64,000 bases of DNA from Favolaschia claudopus (Eukaryota > Basidiomycota > Agaricomycetes > Agaricales > Mycenaceae), in assembly GCA_037176885.1 (NCBI GenBank), contig JAWWNJ010000114.1, positions 248,001 to 312,000 on the forward strand, given 5' to 3'. The translations under genes were made by a program, and so were the position numbers. This document shows, piece by piece, positions 61,901 through 64,000 of the stretch; within the stretch, counting starts at the first letter, position 1; each line of letters begins with the position of its first letter. Under the pieces are notes generated by a model, which did no database searches, was not told the origin of the DNA, and saw nothing but the letters and a program-made list of their open reading frames with translations.

Positions 61901-64000
61901 TTGATTTGGCGGGCTTACCGGAAACTCAGCATTAGAGGAATGTTTTGGCCTGCTACAACCTGCCAGTAGGCTCAGTCCATATTCTTGGTGTCTTCTGCAG
62001 TAGGTTTCCGGTTGAAGTCGCGCTTACAGGTGGGGAACAAAACTCGAGGAATTTCAGAATTACGGCATAGCCCGGGCAACAAACCGGGCATCAAGGTCTT
62101 CAACAGACTACAACAACCGCAGGTACGAGGACATATGTTGTAGCGTCTGTCTACGAGAGACTATATAGTGAAGGAGAAATTCTAGCGACGAATCAAAGCA
62201 AGTAAGTCAGGTAAGAGAAATAGGTCCCGTGCTGGACAGACAGTAGAAATTCGAGATCGAGAAGAATTTTATTGAAGGGGTAACATATAGACTCTGGGTT
62301 AAGAGGTTGATGGTTGAAGAAGGCGTATTAAGCGCCGGAAAGCGTATCATTATAAGTTGAATGCAAAATCGTCCGACGAAAATTGATGTGAACGGAGCAT
62401 CTGAAGCAAGGGTATTCCGATCCGCGAAATCCGGATATCACCTCGAATTTTTTTTTTCAGCGACTTCGGCAGACCCCTCCCCTCATGGTTGCCGTAATAT
62501 TCCCATATGCGGCAGCTTCACGTAATTTTTCCCACCGGCTAATTTGTTAGCTTTATCAAGTTTATGTATTTTCGGACTTACCATCAGCATTTGAAGCACA
62601 GAACCTGTTGTTTTGCACATTTCCATGTACCTGCACTGTGCAAAATTGATATTTCTGAATGTCAGCAACCTGTCTTCTGGACCAAACAACAGCATATACA
62701 CTGATAGCCGAGGCTGCCGACAGGCTCAACAGTGGTCAAACCGATCTGACGGTGACAGTAGTGGCCAGAGTTGGACCTGAAGCACTGAAATGCCAGAATA
62801 AGACTGTAGAACAGCGTACATGGCATATATTTGCTGTATACAACACTTAGAACCGAGTTCCAAAATTTTGTATGAAAGTTTTCTTTCAGGCTGAGGGGAC
62901 CCCCCCTCCCCTACATCTATATAAGGAAATTTCTTATCTCGGAAGGCCCTTGATCTGAAGTCAGAGCAGATTATATAGTGCCCCTTGAGGTTCCAGCGAA
63001 TCGACGAATTACAGTAAGTGATCAGACTCTCAGGAAGAGCCAAGTGAAGTCAACCCATGGAAGTTTAACAATGTAAGTCAATAAGAGAAGCATGTCAATT
63101 GATCAAAGAATTTCTCGAGCCTTGCAATGCCCGGAACACATTGAGAGGAAGCCGAACTCGATGTCAAACTCGAAGCAGAGAGATGAACACGTCGGCATCC
63201 GACTTTAGTGCTGTACTTCGCCAGGGAATGGGGACGGGTTTCAAAGGTATGGCCAGACTCGACGTTCGAGCGACTCAAGCCCGAGTCTCATACAGTACTT
63301 AGTAAGGCATGTGCGGGTGAACGGAACGAATTGAGGGATTTACCCAACGAAAGATATGCCTTCGAACCAACACTAAGACCTCAGGCTATTATACGATCGA
63401 GCGAGATTAGGTCAAACACAGTGCCGGCACCAATGCACCGATAAGCAATTGTTAGATTCAACCATTTGTTAGACGTGATACGCAGCAGACTCGAAGGGGG
63501 AGAGACGACATGTACCACGATGCAAGTCAGCGTACTAATATTGATCAACCAAGCACTACAACTCGGACGTGACAGTATGGTTTCGAAATTAATTCATGAA
63601 TGGCAGGTATCGCCAGAACTCGCTTTTGATAGCGCGGTATCAAGTTGATATGCAAATGTGGATGGGAACCAAACGACACCTGTTTTCGCCTTTGGGGCTC
63701 CAAGTCGCCGAGTAGCGAGAAATCGAGGGTTATAACAGGCAGGAGCATAATCTGACTTGACTCTCGAGAGTCTGGAGTAGAACAGAGAAGATTCGACTGG
63801 TTTTCAAGAGCACAATGTCACACCAGCAAAGTAAATGGCATAGAGGCCAACAGAAATCATTGGACAGCGTTCTTGAAAGAAACGAATACAGAAATTGGAC
63901 TGAACCGGCTTTCGAGGACCGGCGTCTTGAACGACACAGTAGGTGTCGGAGTCTCGAAGAGAGAACTGAATCAATTCTCGGAGGAAAAGCAGACTTACCT
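61901..64000. other. No confident feature
   Basis: Low coding potential on both strands. A T8-10 run lies at 62449-62458 and CCCCTCCC motifs at about 62470 and 62900. No repeat shared with the rest of the window was noticed. Confidence 0.3.

Overview
The window reads as nuclear DNA of an Agaricomycete (mushroom-forming class) basidiomycete, from a repeat-rich, gene-poor region. The reasons are short GT..AG introns of about 50-80 bp, a fungal NACHT-type NTPase, Ty1/copia elements with fungal-type pol, a tyrosine-recombinase (Ngaro-like) retrotransposon, and fragments of hypothetical families that I recall from Ceratobasidium/Rhizoctonia-like and related genomes. The species is not determinable from sequence alone. 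Almost everything that can be recognised is mobile DNA or its debris. The best open reading frames are the Ngaro recombinase (25129-26082), the copia RT-RNase H reading frame (44906-45982), the copia integrase core (49367-50002) and a NACHT gene (36786-38545).

Layout. (1) 203-10314: a minus-strand copia copy (A) carries, inside its protease coding region, a complete gag-only LTR element (3928-5412, 5-bp target duplication). A 3.2-kb stretch of this composite is repeated in inverted orientation (arm A 1814-5051, arm B 6171-9368). (2) 10.4-16.3 kb: fragments and nested MITEs, with a decayed gene at 11004-12120. (3) 16694-18218: copia copy C, sharing its LTR and a frameshifting deletion with A. 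(4) 18.2-21.1 kb: AT-rich DNA and a degenerate tandem array with about a 52-bp period. (5) 21.3-24.5 kb: a 684-bp palindromic foldback, a long-TIR MITE and a ~400-bp dispersed repeat. (6) 24485-26588: a Ngaro-type element with split direct repeats A1-ORF-B1-A2-B2. (7) 26.6-36.3 kb: MITEs, two of hAT and Tc1/mariner type back to back, a GC-rich repeat unit, and gene fragments. (8) 36786-38545: NACHT gene without WD40 repeats. (9) 39.3-42.8 kb: a nest of four elements, the outermost cargo element having a 9-bp target duplication. (10) 43.3-50.2 kb: a decayed gene, then copia copy D, interrupted by a Tc1/mariner-like MITE and a CACTA-like element. (11) 51.3-57.5 kb: several MITE families, including a three-level nest whose empty sites are also in this window. 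(12) 57.6-60.3 kb: decayed genes and a 3'-end LINE copy with a poly-A tract. (13) 60.3-64 kb: no confident gene.

The genes do not form a pathway. The window's content is the history of insertions. Because several repeats occur once empty and once filled, exact boundaries and target-site duplications can be read directly for many elements: TA for most MITEs, 3 bp for CACTA-like, 5 bp for LTR, 8 bp for hAT, 9 bp for a MULE-like element. Family assignments for the MITEs rest on terminal motifs and target duplications only, since none carries a complete transposase. Assignments of hypothetical families are from memory of similar proteins and are marked as such.
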